A stretch of 64,000 nt of DNA, taken from assembly GCF_004114535.1 (NCBI RefSeq), contig NZ_LBJC01000007.1:372001-436000 (forward strand), read 5' to 3'. The notes beneath the pieces were generated by a model. That model saw only the letters and a list, made by a program, of their open reading frames with translations. It did not search any database and had not been told where the DNA came from. A program made the position numbers and the translations under genes. Shown one piece after another: positions 36,475-44,908 of the stretch (the first letter of the stretch is position 1; every line of letters begins with the position of its first letter). The stretch is from Bradyrhizobium nanningense (lineage in GTDB: Bacteria; Pseudomonadota; Alphaproteobacteria; Rhizobiales; Xanthobacteraceae).

Positions 36475-36652
36475 TCATGGCGACCAGCGGTCGTGCTCCT
36501 CGCGATAGGCCTGCTTCGTTGAGGCGATCGGCAATATCCCTCTCCACGGGCTCGCTCTCCGCCTCTGCAAGCGGCTTGCCCTTGTTGGTCATGACGGCGG
36601 TCTCGCTGGCTTCGACCGGGAAGTCGTCCGGATGGATCGCGGGCTTTCTCAT
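36475..36652 (-). pseudogene. Small conserved protein gene with a 1-base frameshift
   Basis: From ATG 36652 the protein starts MRKPAIHPDDFPVEASETAV and continues to ERDIADRLNEA. Then, one base out of frame, comes AYREEHDRWSP and a TGA at 36475-36477. Joined, this gives a ~58-residue protein ending RLNEQAYREEHDRWSP, like small rhizobial proteins I recall ending ERLNxDExRREEDRWSA. In the initial frame translation runs on into an unlike tail to 36407. An extra A in AACGAAGCAGGCC would explain it. It is either a broken gene or a sequencing error. Confidence 0.6.
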
Positions 36653-36744
36653 CAGCTCGCGCGAGGGTTCCCATTGAAATGCTCGGGGGCGCCGGAACTT
36701 CCCGCGGGGACCAACTTTGAATTGGCTAAACGGGCGCGTTCGCC

Positions 36745-38277
36745 ATGACCACTGAAACGGAACTGAAATTCCGCGTTGCGCCAGGAAAATTGTCGTCATT
36801 GCTGCGGAAGGGTGGCTTGACCGGACGGCGCGGCGACCAGACCGAGCAATCGCTCGTGTCGACCTACTACGATACGAACAAGCATAGGCTCAGACGCCAT
36901 GGCCTGACGCTGCGCGTCCGCAAGATCGAGGATCATTACGTGCAGACCGTGAAAGCGGGCGGCACGGGCGGCGTGACGCGGGGCGAATGGGAGCGCGAGG
37001 TTTCCGGTGCAAGCCCCGATCTCGAGAAGACGAAGCATACGCCGCTCCAGGAGCTTGCGACGCGAAAGCTTCGCCGCAAGCTTGCGCCTATGTTCCGGAC
37101 CGACATTCATCGCATGGCGCAGGGGCGGCGCGTCCGCAGGAGCCAGATCGAGCTTGCGGTCGACCGTGGCCGCATCAGGGCCGGGCGCCGGTCGCGGCCC
37201 GTTGCCGAGCTGGAGCTGGAACTGAAGTCCGGACATGTTGCAGACCTGTTCCGCCTTGCCCGCGATCTCGAGCGCAAAGCGGGGGCCGAGCTCGATCTGC
37301 GCTCCAAGGCCGAGCAAGGTTATCTGCTGGTCTCGGGAAGCGGCAGCGGCGCCCAACGCGCCGAATCGATCGCGCTGAAGGCGGGACTGTCACCGCGCGA
37401 GGCCTTCCGCCCCATCGCGCATTCGACGCTACATCAGATCACGGCCAACGCCGATCCGGTACGCGACATGGACGCCGAGGGGGTCCATCAGATGCGCGTC
37501 GGCCTGCGGCGCCTGCGTGCGGCCATCTCGCTGTTTGCCGATCTTCTGCCGCGCGCGAGCACCGCACGGATCAAGACCGAGCTGAAATGGCTCACGGCCG
37601 AGCTGGCGCCGGCGCGCGAAATCGACGTGTTCCTGAACGAGAGCATTCGGCCGATCACCGAGCAGGGGGTGCCGCGCCGCGGCGCCCGCGCGATCCGCAA
37701 GCGGTTCTCCCGGCAACGGATGGCGGCATTCGGGCGCGCCCGCGCGGCGGTCATGTCGGCGCGTTACCGCCGCCTGCTGATCGACGTGGCCGAATGGATC
37801 GAAGGCGGCCGGCCTCGCGCCCATGACGATCGAAATGACGAGCGCACGATCGCCGCCTACGCCGCGGAGCTGCTCGATCGGCGCATCCGAAAGGCGCGCA
37901 AGCAGGGCAAGCGCCTGACCAATCTCGAGCCGATGCAGCGCCACAAGCTGCGAATCAGGATCAAGAAGATTCGCTATGCCGTCGATTTCTTCGAAAGCCT
38001 CTATAGCGATAGCCAACAGAAGGAGCTTGCAGAGCTCTCCGGCCGCCTCAAGCAGATCCAGTCCGCGCTGGGATCGTTGAACGACTTCATGGCGCACCGC
38101 GAGCTGGCGACGGAGGCTGCGCTGACGGCGCCGCCTGAGCATCGCCGCGCCCAGGCTTTCGCCTCGGGCGTCATCGTCGGTCAGGAGCGCAAGGCAGCCG
38201 ATGGTCTGATGCAGGCTGCGGCGAAGGAGCTGTATCGCTTGCGCCGACTGCGCGCTGTACCGGATGTGCGGGCATAG
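36745..38277 (+). CDS. CYTH-CHAD protein, inorganic triphosphatase-like
   Basis: 510 residues. The N-terminal CYTH domain starts with the ExExK motif (TETELKFRV) and has STYYDTNKHRLRRHGLTLRVR and RSRPVAELELELKSG, the acidic and basic tunnel residues. The C-terminal CHAD domain (from about residue 225) has histidine-bearing helices GVHQMRVGLRRLRAA and MQRHKLRIRIKKIRYAVDFF. CYTH-CHAD proteins hydrolyse tripolyphosphate, and CHAD binds polyphosphate. The avidin-like gene follows after 10 bases, so they are likely co-transcribed. Confidence 0.92.
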   Translation: MTTETELKFRVAPGKLSSLLRKGGLTGRRGDQTEQSLVSTYYDTNKHRLRRHGLTLRVRKIEDHYVQTVKAGGTGGVTRGEWEREVSGASPDLEKTKHTPLQELATRKLRRKLAPMFRTDIHRMAQGRRVRRSQIELAVDRGRIRAGRRSRPVAELELELKSGHVADLFRLARDLERKAGAELDLRSKAEQGYLLVSGSGSGAQRAESIALKAGLSPREAFRPIAHSTLHQITANADPVRDMDAEGVHQMRVGLRRLRAAISLFADLLPRASTARIKTELKWLTAELAPAREIDVFLNESIRPITEQGVPRRGARAIRKRFSRQRMAAFGRARAAVMSARYRRLLIDVAEWIEGGRPRAHDDRNDERTIAAYAAELLDRRIRKARKQGKRLTNLEPMQRHKLRIRIKKIRYAVDFFESLYSDSQQKELAELSGRLKQIQSALGSLNDFMAHRELATEAALTAPPEHRRAQAFASGVIVGQERKAADGLMQAAAKELYRLRRLRAVPDVRA

Positions 38278-38287
38278 GAGAACCGGC

Positions 38288-38668
38288 ATGGGACACGATG
38301 TTGCCTGGGTCGGCAATTGGCGAAATCAATTCGGCTCGACCTTACGCATCACTGACGATGCCCACGGCCGTATCGAGGGGAATTTCGAGACTGCGCTCGA
38401 AGACAGCGGCTTTTACGGGCAAGCGGTGCCTATCACCGGGTTTCACAAGGGCAATTGCATCGCTTTTGTCGCGGTAGGCTCATCTGCGACGGGCGACCGC
38501 GCCGTCTCCTATACCGGACTGCTGCGTCACGGAAAGATGGAGACGGCCTGGTTCGTGATCGCAGACCAGGCGCTGAGCGCGTCCAGCGAAGGCGAGCCGG
38601 CGAAGCTGAAACCGCTGAATTGGTGGCGCGCCGTGACAACGAACGTCGATACGTTTGAACGAATCTAG
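38288..38668 (+). CDS. Avidin-fold protein without signal peptide
   Basis: 126 residues from ATG 38288 with AGGAGAACC upstream. The pattern GNWRNQFGSTLRITD, RIEGNFETAL, KMETAWFVIAD and WWRAVTTNVDTFERI tracks the streptavidin/avidin beta-barrel along its whole length. By eye, residues equivalent to streptavidin N23, S27, W108, W120 and D128 are kept (N13, S17, W88, W113, D121). Y43 becomes F33, S45 becomes T35, W92 becomes Y75, and the S88/T90/W79 positions are not conserved. Unlike avidin, streptavidin and bradavidin it has no secretion signal. The ligand may be biotin with lower affinity, or something else. Confidence 0.8.
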   Translation: MGHDVAWVGNWRNQFGSTLRITDDAHGRIEGNFETALEDSGFYGQAVPITGFHKGNCIAFVAVGSSATGDRAVSYTGLLRHGKMETAWFVIADQALSASSEGEPAKLKPLNWWRAVTTNVDTFERI

Positions 38669-38794
38669 CGCGCGGCTCCCCCGGCCGACGATGACAAGCC
38701 ACGCAATCCGGAATAACGGGGCTGCCCGGCCCGCCATTGGCAGCGGACTTGCGATCGTGTAACCGCAGCGCAAAGCTTGCCGGGACGAACGCTC

Positions 38795-40042
38795 ATGACG
38801 ATGGCTGCCACGAACGAGGCGGGAGATGGCACCCGCGCGCTGATCTTTGCGCTGCTTGCGCTCGCCTGCGGCCACATGCTCTCGACCTTGCTGCGCACCA
38901 TTCCGGCCGTCAGCCTCGATCTGATGGCGGCGGATTTCCATCTCGAGCCGCAGGCGCTGGCGAGCCTCACCTCGATCTATCCTTTCGCTTTCGCCGCGGC
39001 GCAGATCCCGGTCGGGGCGGCAATGGATCGGTTCGGCGTGCGACCGGTGTCGCTGAGCCTGCTCGCGGGGACCGTGCTCGGCGCGGTGGCGTCGGGATTT
39101 GCCACCGGCCCCGCGGGCTTTGCGGTCGGGCAGTTCATGCTGGGGGTCGCCACCTCGGGCATGCTGATGTGCCCGATGACGCTGGCGGCCAAGCAATTGT
39201 CCGCGGCGCGGTTCGGGCTGTGGTCGGGCGCGATCCTCTCGATCGGCAATATCGGCATGCTGCTGTCGGCGAGCCCGCTCGCCTTCGTGGTCGACACTTG
39301 GGGCTGGCGCGCCGGGTTCTGGATCTCCGCATCTGGCGGCGTCGCGGTCGCACTCGCCGTGTTCGCGCTGGTGCCGCACCAGCCGGCCGAACACAAGGAC
39401 GATTCCTCGCCGCTGTCGCAGATGATCGAGGTGCTCAGGCTCGGCCTCTCGCGTCCCCTGCGCGGCCTGATCGCGCTCGCGCTGGTATCGCTGGCGACGT
39501 CGCTTGTGCTGCGCGGATTGTGGGGCGGGCCGTGGCTGATGCAGGTCAAGGGACTGTCGCGGGTCGAGGCCGGCAACCAGCTCGGTGCCTTCACGTTGGC
39601 GATGATCGCAGGTCCACTTCTCATCGGCATGATCGACCGCAGGCTCGGACGCCGCCGCGATCTGGTGGCGAGCGCGCATATGGCCGGGGCGCTGCTGCTG
39701 GCGCTGATGGCGCTCGGGGCGCCGCATTACGCGGTGGCCGCCTTGTTCGGAATCGCCGTGATGCCGCCGCAATACGATCTCGTGCTGTTCGTGCTGATCG
39801 GCCTTGCGACCTCCGCCCAGCCGCTGATCTTCGGCATGTCCCGGCAGCTGGTCGATGCACAAGTCGCGGGCAAAGCTCTGGCGGCCGTGAACCTCGCCTT
39901 CTTCCTCGGCGCGGCCTTGATGCAGTCGGTGACCGGGGCAGTCGCGGCGCTCGCGGGATTGCCGGCCGTGCTGCTGTTCATGGCTGCCATGCTGGCGCTC
40001 GGCGTGCTGATCTTTTTGACTTACACGTCGCCGCGTTCGTAA
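38795..40042 (+). CDS. Major facilitator superfamily transporter
   Basis: 415 residues from MTMAATNEAGD. About 12 membrane helices are seen in two halves. The loop 2-3 motif is present as GAAMDRFGVRPV and the second half has GMIDRRLGRRRDL. Closest in feel to the drug/anion MFS_1 group; no substrate can be inferred. The following M20 peptidase gene starts 31 bases downstream on the same strand and may be co-transcribed. Confidence 0.88.
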   Translation: MTMAATNEAGDGTRALIFALLALACGHMLSTLLRTIPAVSLDLMAADFHLEPQALASLTSIYPFAFAAAQIPVGAAMDRFGVRPVSLSLLAGTVLGAVASGFATGPAGFAVGQFMLGVATSGMLMCPMTLAAKQLSAARFGLWSGAILSIGNIGMLLSASPLAFVVDTWGWRAGFWISASGGVAVALAVFALVPHQPAEHKDDSSPLSQMIEVLRLGLSRPLRGLIALALVSLATSLVLRGLWGGPWLMQVKGLSRVEAGNQLGAFTLAMIAGPLLIGMIDRRLGRRRDLVASAHMAGALLLALMALGAPHYAVAALFGIAVMPPQYDLVLFVLIGLATSAQPLIFGMSRQLVDAQVAGKALAAVNLAFFLGAALMQSVTGAVAALAGLPAVLLFMAAMLALGVLIFLTYTSPRS

Positions 40043-40073
40043 GGTGCAGGCCGGTTCGCCAAAGGAAAGAATC

Positions 40074-41267
40074 ATGCCCGTCGACACCAAAGCCGCCACC
40101 GACCGTCTCATGCGCTTCCTCGCCGTCGAGGGCGTGACCGGACAGGAGGCGGCGATCGGGCGTGAACTCACGGCCGCCTTGAAAGAGGCCGGCGTGCCGG
40201 CGAAGGCGATCCGGCTCGACGACGCCAACACGCGCATTCCCGTGCCGACCGAGACCGGCAACCTCATCGTTGACCTGCCCGGCCGCGGCGCGCTGCACAA
40301 CCAGCCGCGCATCATGTTCATGACGCACATGGACACCGTGCCGCTCTGCGCCGGCGCCAAGCCGAAGAAATCGGGACGCAAGATCGTCAACGAAGCGAAG
40401 ACCGCGCTCGGCGGCGACAATCGCTGCGGCTGCGGCGTGCTGGTGACGCTGGCGGCCGAACTCGAAAAGCAGAAGCTCGACCATCCGCCGATCACGCTGC
40501 TTTTCTGCGTACGCGAGGAGAGCGGGCTCTACGGCGCGCGCCACGTCAAGCTGGACGAGCTCGGCTCGCCCGTGATGGCGTTCAACTATGACGGCGGCTC
40601 CGCCTCCAACGTCGTCATCGGCGCGGTCGGCGCCGACCGCTGGACCGTCGAGATCTTCGGCCGCGCCTCGCATGCCGGCGTCGCGCCGGAGCGCGGCATC
40701 TCCTCGACCATGATCATGGCACTGGCGCTCACTGAGGTGAAGTCCGGCGGCTGGTTCGGCAAGGTGGTGAAGGGCAAGCGGCAAGGCACCAGCAATGTCG
40801 GCCCCGTCACCGGCGGCGAGGGCCGCCCCGCGGGCGATGCCACCAACGTCGTCACCGACTACGTGCATGTGCGCGGCGAATGCCGCAGCCATGACGGAAA
40901 ATTCTTCAAGGAGATCACCAAAGCCTACAAGGCCGCGTTCGAGAAGGCCGCCAAGAAGGTGACGAATGCGCAAGGCAAGTCCGGCAAGGTCAAGTTCAAG
41001 GCCGAGACCGACTACTATCCGTTCCGCATGAAGGACAGCCAGCCCGTCATCAAGCGCGCGGTCGAGGCTGTAAGCGCGGTCGGCGGCACTCCGAACGTCC
41101 GCACCGCCAACGGCGGCCTGGATGCCAACTGGATGGTCCGCCACGGCATTCCGACCGTGACCTTCGGCGCCGGTCAGAACGAGGCACACACGATCGACGA
41201 GTGGATCAACCTGGACGAATACGACCGCGCCTGTGCGCTGGCGCTGCAGCTTGCGACGACGCGGTGA
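40074..41267 (+). CDS. M20 family metallopeptidase, peptidase T-like
   Basis: 397 residues from MPVDTKAATD with AAAGGAAAG upstream. Metal-binding segments: FMTHMDTVPLCAG, LGGDNRCGCGVLVTLA and LLFCVREESGLYGARH. The dimerisation domain includes GRASHAGVAPERGISS. It resembles the tripeptide aminopeptidase PepT-like clade of M20. A cytoplasmic dinuclear zinc exopeptidase. Confidence 0.9.
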   Translation: MPVDTKAATDRLMRFLAVEGVTGQEAAIGRELTAALKEAGVPAKAIRLDDANTRIPVPTETGNLIVDLPGRGALHNQPRIMFMTHMDTVPLCAGAKPKKSGRKIVNEAKTALGGDNRCGCGVLVTLAAELEKQKLDHPPITLLFCVREESGLYGARHVKLDELGSPVMAFNYDGGSASNVVIGAVGADRWTVEIFGRASHAGVAPERGISSTMIMALALTEVKSGGWFGKVVKGKRQGTSNVGPVTGGEGRPAGDATNVVTDYVHVRGECRSHDGKFFKEITKAYKAAFEKAAKKVTNAQGKSGKVKFKAETDYYPFRMKDSQPVIKRAVEAVSAVGGTPNVRTANGGLDANWMVRHGIPTVTFGAGQNEAHTIDEWINLDEYDRACALALQLATTR

Positions 41268-41273
41268 GATAGA

Positions 41274-41337
41274 TTCGTAGGTGGGTTACGCCAGCCGACT
41301 GCGCTTCGCGCAGGCGCTCGCTAACCCACTCTACGAA
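41274..41337. repeat. REP-like palindrome (gtgggtta / taacccac)
   Basis: Outer arms TTCGTAG / CTACGAA and inner arms GTGGGTTA / TAACCCAC enclose a GCGCTTCGCGC core hairpin. This looks like a short palindromic element widespread in bradyrhizobial intergenic regions. It lies 6 bases after a stop codon and could attenuate read-through. Confidence 0.7.
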
Positions 41338-41360
41338 ATAAAAAGAAAAAGGGAGGCCAC

Positions 41361-42449
41361 ATGCCACGCATCGCGACGATTGAGACCGGATTGTACCGGA
41401 TCCCCCTCCCCGTCACGCTGTCCGACTCCACCCATGGCGAGATGGCGGCGTTCGAGCTGATCACCTGCCGCATCCGCGATGCCGATGGCGCCGAAGGCGT
41501 CGGCCACACCTACACCGTGGGCCGCAATGGCGGCGCTGTCGCCGACATTCTCAGGCGCGAGATCCCCGCGCTGGTCGAGGGCCGCGAGGCCGACGATACC
41601 GAAGCGATCTGGCATCACGTCTGGTGGGCGCTGCATTATGGCGGGCGCGGCGGGCCGGTGGTGCTGGCGCTCTCCGCGCTCGACATCGCGCTGTGGGATT
41701 TGAAGGCGCGGCGCGCCAAGCTGCCGCTGTATCAATTGCTCGGCGGCTTCGATGCGCGCGTGCCGTGCTATGCCGGCGGCATCGACCTCGATCTCTCCGT
41801 GGACGAGCTGCTCGCGCAGACCGACGGCAACCTCGCGAAAGGCTTTCGCGCCATCAAGATGAAGGTCGGCCGGCCCGACCTGAAATCCGACGTCGCAAAG
41901 GTCTCTGCCATGCGAGAACATCTCGGCGACGGCTTTCCGCTGATGGCGGATGCGAACATGAAGTGGACCGTGGAGGAAGCGATCCGCGCCGCGCGCGCTT
42001 TCGTTCCCTACGATCTCACCTGGCTGGAAGAGCCGACTATCCCCGATGACGTCGCAGGCCATGCCCGCATCATGCAGGCCGGCGGCGTGCCGATCGCGGC
42101 GGGCGAGAATTTGCGCTCGCTGTGGGAGTTCAAGAACTACATCACGAGTGGCGCGGTGTCCTATCCCGAGCCCGACGTCACCAATTGCGGCGGCGTTTCC
42201 GCGTTCATGAAGATCGCGCGGCTGGCGGAGGCTTTCAACCTGCCCGTCACCAGCCACGGCGCCCACGACATCACCGTGCATCTGCTCGCGGCCTGCCCGA
42301 ACCGCTCCTATCTGGAGGCCCACGGGTTCGGGCTGGACAAATACATCGAGCACCCGCTGGTGCTTGAGGACGGCAAGGCGCTGGCACCCGACCGCCCCGG
42401 GCATGGCATCAGCTTCGACTGGGCGGGGCTTGCGAAGCTGGTGGGGTAA
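41361..42449 (+). CDS. Mandelate racemase/muconate lactonizing enzyme family protein
   Basis: 362 residues with GGGAGGCC before ATG. The enolase-superfamily barrel is visible: KxK base in FRAIKMKVGRPD, metal ligands in LMADANMKW (Asp), TWLEEPTIP (Glu) and PIAAGENL (Glu), and the opposite-side His in VTSHGAHDI. This Lys/His pair is typical of the MR subgroup, acting on sugar acids or mandelate-like acids. The substrate is undetermined. Flanked by two REP-like repeats. Confidence 0.9.
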   Translation: MPRIATIETGLYRIPLPVTLSDSTHGEMAAFELITCRIRDADGAEGVGHTYTVGRNGGAVADILRREIPALVEGREADDTEAIWHHVWWALHYGGRGGPVVLALSALDIALWDLKARRAKLPLYQLLGGFDARVPCYAGGIDLDLSVDELLAQTDGNLAKGFRAIKMKVGRPDLKSDVAKVSAMREHLGDGFPLMADANMKWTVEEAIRAARAFVPYDLTWLEEPTIPDDVAGHARIMQAGGVPIAAGENLRSLWEFKNYITSGAVSYPEPDVTNCGGVSAFMKIARLAEAFNLPVTSHGAHDITVHLLAACPNRSYLEAHGFGLDKYIEHPLVLEDGKALAPDRPGHGISFDWAGLAKLVG

Positions 42450-42464
42450 GCTCGGTGCCCTGAA

Positions 42465-42582
42465 CCTCTCCCGCTTGCGGGAGAGGTCGCGCCGAAGGCG
42501 CGGGTGAGGGTTCTATCCTCTTGGGGAGTCCCACTGCGGAGACACCCTCTCCCCAGCCATCCCCCGCAAGCGGGGGAGAGAG
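42465..42582. repeat. REP-like palindromic repeat, family A copy 3
   Basis: It matches the element at 12566-12684 in inverted orientation: terminal hairpins CCTCTCCCGCTTGCGGGAGAGG and a CCCCCGCAAGCGGGGG stem, with inner GGTGAGGGTT and GGAGACACCCTCTCCCC. The two copies differ at scattered positions, as expected for dispersed non-autonomous repeats. Confidence 0.75.
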
Positions 42583-42686
42583 CGCACCGTCTTCAGAGAG
42601 CTCGCACAGTGCTGACGACGGCGAAAAAGGACATTGTGCACGCGAGCCATTCCCCAACGCTTGATGCATGCGGCGGATAATCCGTT

Positions 42687-43874
42687 ATGGTGGCGACAAC
42701 CGACACCTTGCGAGAGACACCCGCCTTGACACCCGAGCTGCAGCAGAAACTGACCGAATGGCGCCGGCACCTTCATGCCCACCCGGAGCTGTCGCTCCAG
42801 GAAAAAGCCACCGCCGCCTTCGTGCAGGACAGGCTCACCGAGCTCGGCATTCCATTCGAGGCCGGCATCGGCGGCCATGGCATCGTCGCGACCTTGACGC
42901 GCGGACATGCGCAAAGGCGGGTCGGCGTGCGTGCCGACATGGATGCGCTGCCAATCACCGAGGACACCGGCCTGCCCTATGCGTCCAAGATATCAGGCGT
43001 GATGCACGCCTGCGGCCATGACGGACACACCACTTCGCTGCTCGGCGCCGCCGCGCTGCTCGCCGCCGATACCAGCTGGAGCGGCGCGGTCGACTTCATC
43101 TTCCAGCCGGCCGAGGAAGGCTTTGGCGGCTCGCGCGCGATGGTCGCGGCCGGGCTGTTCGACCGCTTTCCGATGGAACGTGTGTTCGGCTTTCACAATT
43201 GGCCGGGCCTTGCCGCCGGCACCATTGCCGTGCATGACGGCGTCGTCATGGCCTCCGGCGGGCGCATCACCATCAGCATCGAGGGCCATGCGGGCCACGC
43301 CGGCATGCCGCATCTGACGCGCGATCCGGTGGTGGCGGCCGGCCATCTGATCGTGGCGCTGCAATCGGTCGTGGCGCGCGGCGTCGATCCGCTCGACACC
43401 GCCGTGCTCTCGCTCTGCACCATCGAAGGCGGCACCGCGCCGAACCAGATCGCCGGCCGCGTCACCATCCGCGGCACGCTGCGCTACCACCGCGAGGCGG
43501 TCAAGGACACCATCCTCGACGGCATCGAACGGACCTGCGCCGGCATTGCGACCAGCTTCGGCGTCAAGGTGACGCCCGAGATCGTCTGGGGTGTGGGTGT
43601 GGTGGTCAACACGCCCCTTGAGGCGGACCTGGCGCGCATCGCTGCCGAGAAGGTGCAAGCGCCCGTGCGGCGCGACCTCGCGCCCAGCATGGCCGGCGAG
43701 GATTTTGCCCATTACCTGCAGCAGCGGCCGGGCGCCTTCGTCTGGATCGGCAACGGCGAATTGCGCGACGGCGCCGAGCTGCACGGCCCGCGCTACGATT
43801 TCAACGACGCGATCTTACCCGTAGCGTCGAGCTGGATGGCCGAAGTTGCCAAGGCGGCGCTGGCGTCGAACTAG
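42687..43874 (+). CDS. M20 family amidohydrolase (hippurate/N-acyl amino acid hydrolase-like)
   Basis: 395 residues. Motifs: RRHLHAHPELSLQEKATA, VRADMDALPITEDTGLPY, MHACGHDGHTTSLLGAA and FIFQPAEEGFGGSRAMV, then GHAGHAGMPHLTRDPV in the lid domain. These place it in the aminoacylase/hippuricase (M20D) branch. Metal ligands (Cys-His-Glu-His type) are present. A cytoplasmic hydrolase of N-acyl amino acids or related amides. Confidence 0.92.
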   Translation: MVATTDTLRETPALTPELQQKLTEWRRHLHAHPELSLQEKATAAFVQDRLTELGIPFEAGIGGHGIVATLTRGHAQRRVGVRADMDALPITEDTGLPYASKISGVMHACGHDGHTTSLLGAAALLAADTSWSGAVDFIFQPAEEGFGGSRAMVAAGLFDRFPMERVFGFHNWPGLAAGTIAVHDGVVMASGGRITISIEGHAGHAGMPHLTRDPVVAAGHLIVALQSVVARGVDPLDTAVLSLCTIEGGTAPNQIAGRVTIRGTLRYHREAVKDTILDGIERTCAGIATSFGVKVTPEIVWGVGVVVNTPLEADLARIAAEKVQAPVRRDLAPSMAGEDFAHYLQQRPGAFVWIGNGELRDGAELHGPRYDFNDAILPVASSWMAEVAKAALASN

Positions 43875-43875
43875 C

Positions 43876-44091
43876 TCACGAGATCTCGCGCGGCAGCTTC
43901 CAGTCCCGCTTCGGCTCGAACGTCTCCTCGACGCGTGCGACGTGATATCCGGCCGGCAGCAGCCGGCCGCCCTCCTCGTCCGCGACCGGAACGTCGGTCA
44001 CGAGTCCCTCGATCAAGGCGGCTTCCCACACCTCTTTCTCGGTCGGAAAGGGATCGCCGATCTGCTTGCTCCCTTCGAACAGCGCGTACAT
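43876..44091 (-). CDS. Small conserved hypothetical protein
   Basis: 71 residues from MYALFEGSKQIGD with AAGGACAGGAA upstream; a 31-residue upstream extension is rejected. It is soluble with a PTEKEVWEAALIEGLVTDVP core and ends EPKRDWKLPREIS. Similar proteins are, to my memory, common and strongly conserved in Rhizobiales, with no known function. It is divergent from the DUF72 gene by 92 bases and convergent with the amidohydrolase. Confidence 0.75.
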   Translation of the reverse strand: MYALFEGSKQIGDPFPTEKEVWEAALIEGLVTDVPVADEEGGRLLPAGYHVARVEETFEPKRDWKLPREIS

Positions 44092-44183
44092 CGGTTCCTG
44101 TCCTTGCGTTGGCGATTTCACCAGCAACGTATCGACCGCCTGGACGTTCCCCTCCGGCAAAGGCAACGGAGGGCACGAAGACA

Positions 44184-44906
44184 ATGGCGCGCGTTCTGGT
44201 CGGAACTTCGGGCTGGCATTACGATTCCTGGCGCGGCCCGTTCTTCCCTGAAGGCGTGACGCTGAAGCAGCAGCTCAGCTACTACGCAGAACAGTTCGAC
44301 ACCACGGAGCTGAACGGCGTGTTCTATCGCACGCCGACGCCCGAAGCGGTGACGGGCTGGCGCGAGCAGACCGGCCGCGACTTCGTCTTCGCCTGGAAGG
44401 CGTCGAAATTCATCACGCACTGGAAGCGCCTGTCGGAGCGCTCCATCAACAGCCTCGAACTGCTGGAGGACCGCATCTCCAGGCTCGGCGGCAAGGCCGG
44501 GCCGATCCTGTTCCAGTTGCCGCCGCAATTCGAGGCGAACGCCGACCGCCTCGCATCCTTCTTCAAGCTGCTGTCGCGGAAACGGCGTTACAGTTTCGAA
44601 TTCCGTCATCCGAGCTGGTATCAGCCGCGCATCCTGCGCATGCTGGCGGACGAGAACATCTCGCTCTGCCTGTCCGACCATCACGATGCGCCGGCGCCAT
44701 GGAAGCGCACGGCGGATTTCGTCTATGTGCGCGGGCACGGCCCGAGCGGACGCTATCACGGGCACTACACCAAGGCCGCGCTGGCGCAATGGGCCAAGCG
44801 CATCAAATCCTGGAAGCGGCAGGGCTGCGACGTCTACGTCTATTTCGACAACGACCAGAAGAGCGCGGCACCGGCCGATGCGCTGGCGCTGAAGCAGTTG
44901 CTGTGA
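44184..44906 (+). CDS. DUF72 (YecE-like) TIM-barrel protein
   Basis: 240 residues from MARVLVGTSGWHYDSWRGPF; long in-frame sequence upstream is arginine-rich and rejected. Motifs of DUF72 are clear: FDTTELNGVFYRTPTPEAV, ILFQLPPQFEANADRLASF, YSFEFRHPSWYQ and YVYFDNDQKSAAPADALAL. The biochemical function is unknown. Confidence 0.92.
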   Translation: MARVLVGTSGWHYDSWRGPFFPEGVTLKQQLSYYAEQFDTTELNGVFYRTPTPEAVTGWREQTGRDFVFAWKASKFITHWKRLSERSINSLELLEDRISRLGGKAGPILFQLPPQFEANADRLASFFKLLSRKRRYSFEFRHPSWYQPRILRMLADENISLCLSDHHDAPAPWKRTADFVYVRGHGPSGRYHGHYTKAALAQWAKRIKSWKRQGCDVYVYFDNDQKSAAPADALALKQLL

Positions 44907-44908
44907 CG

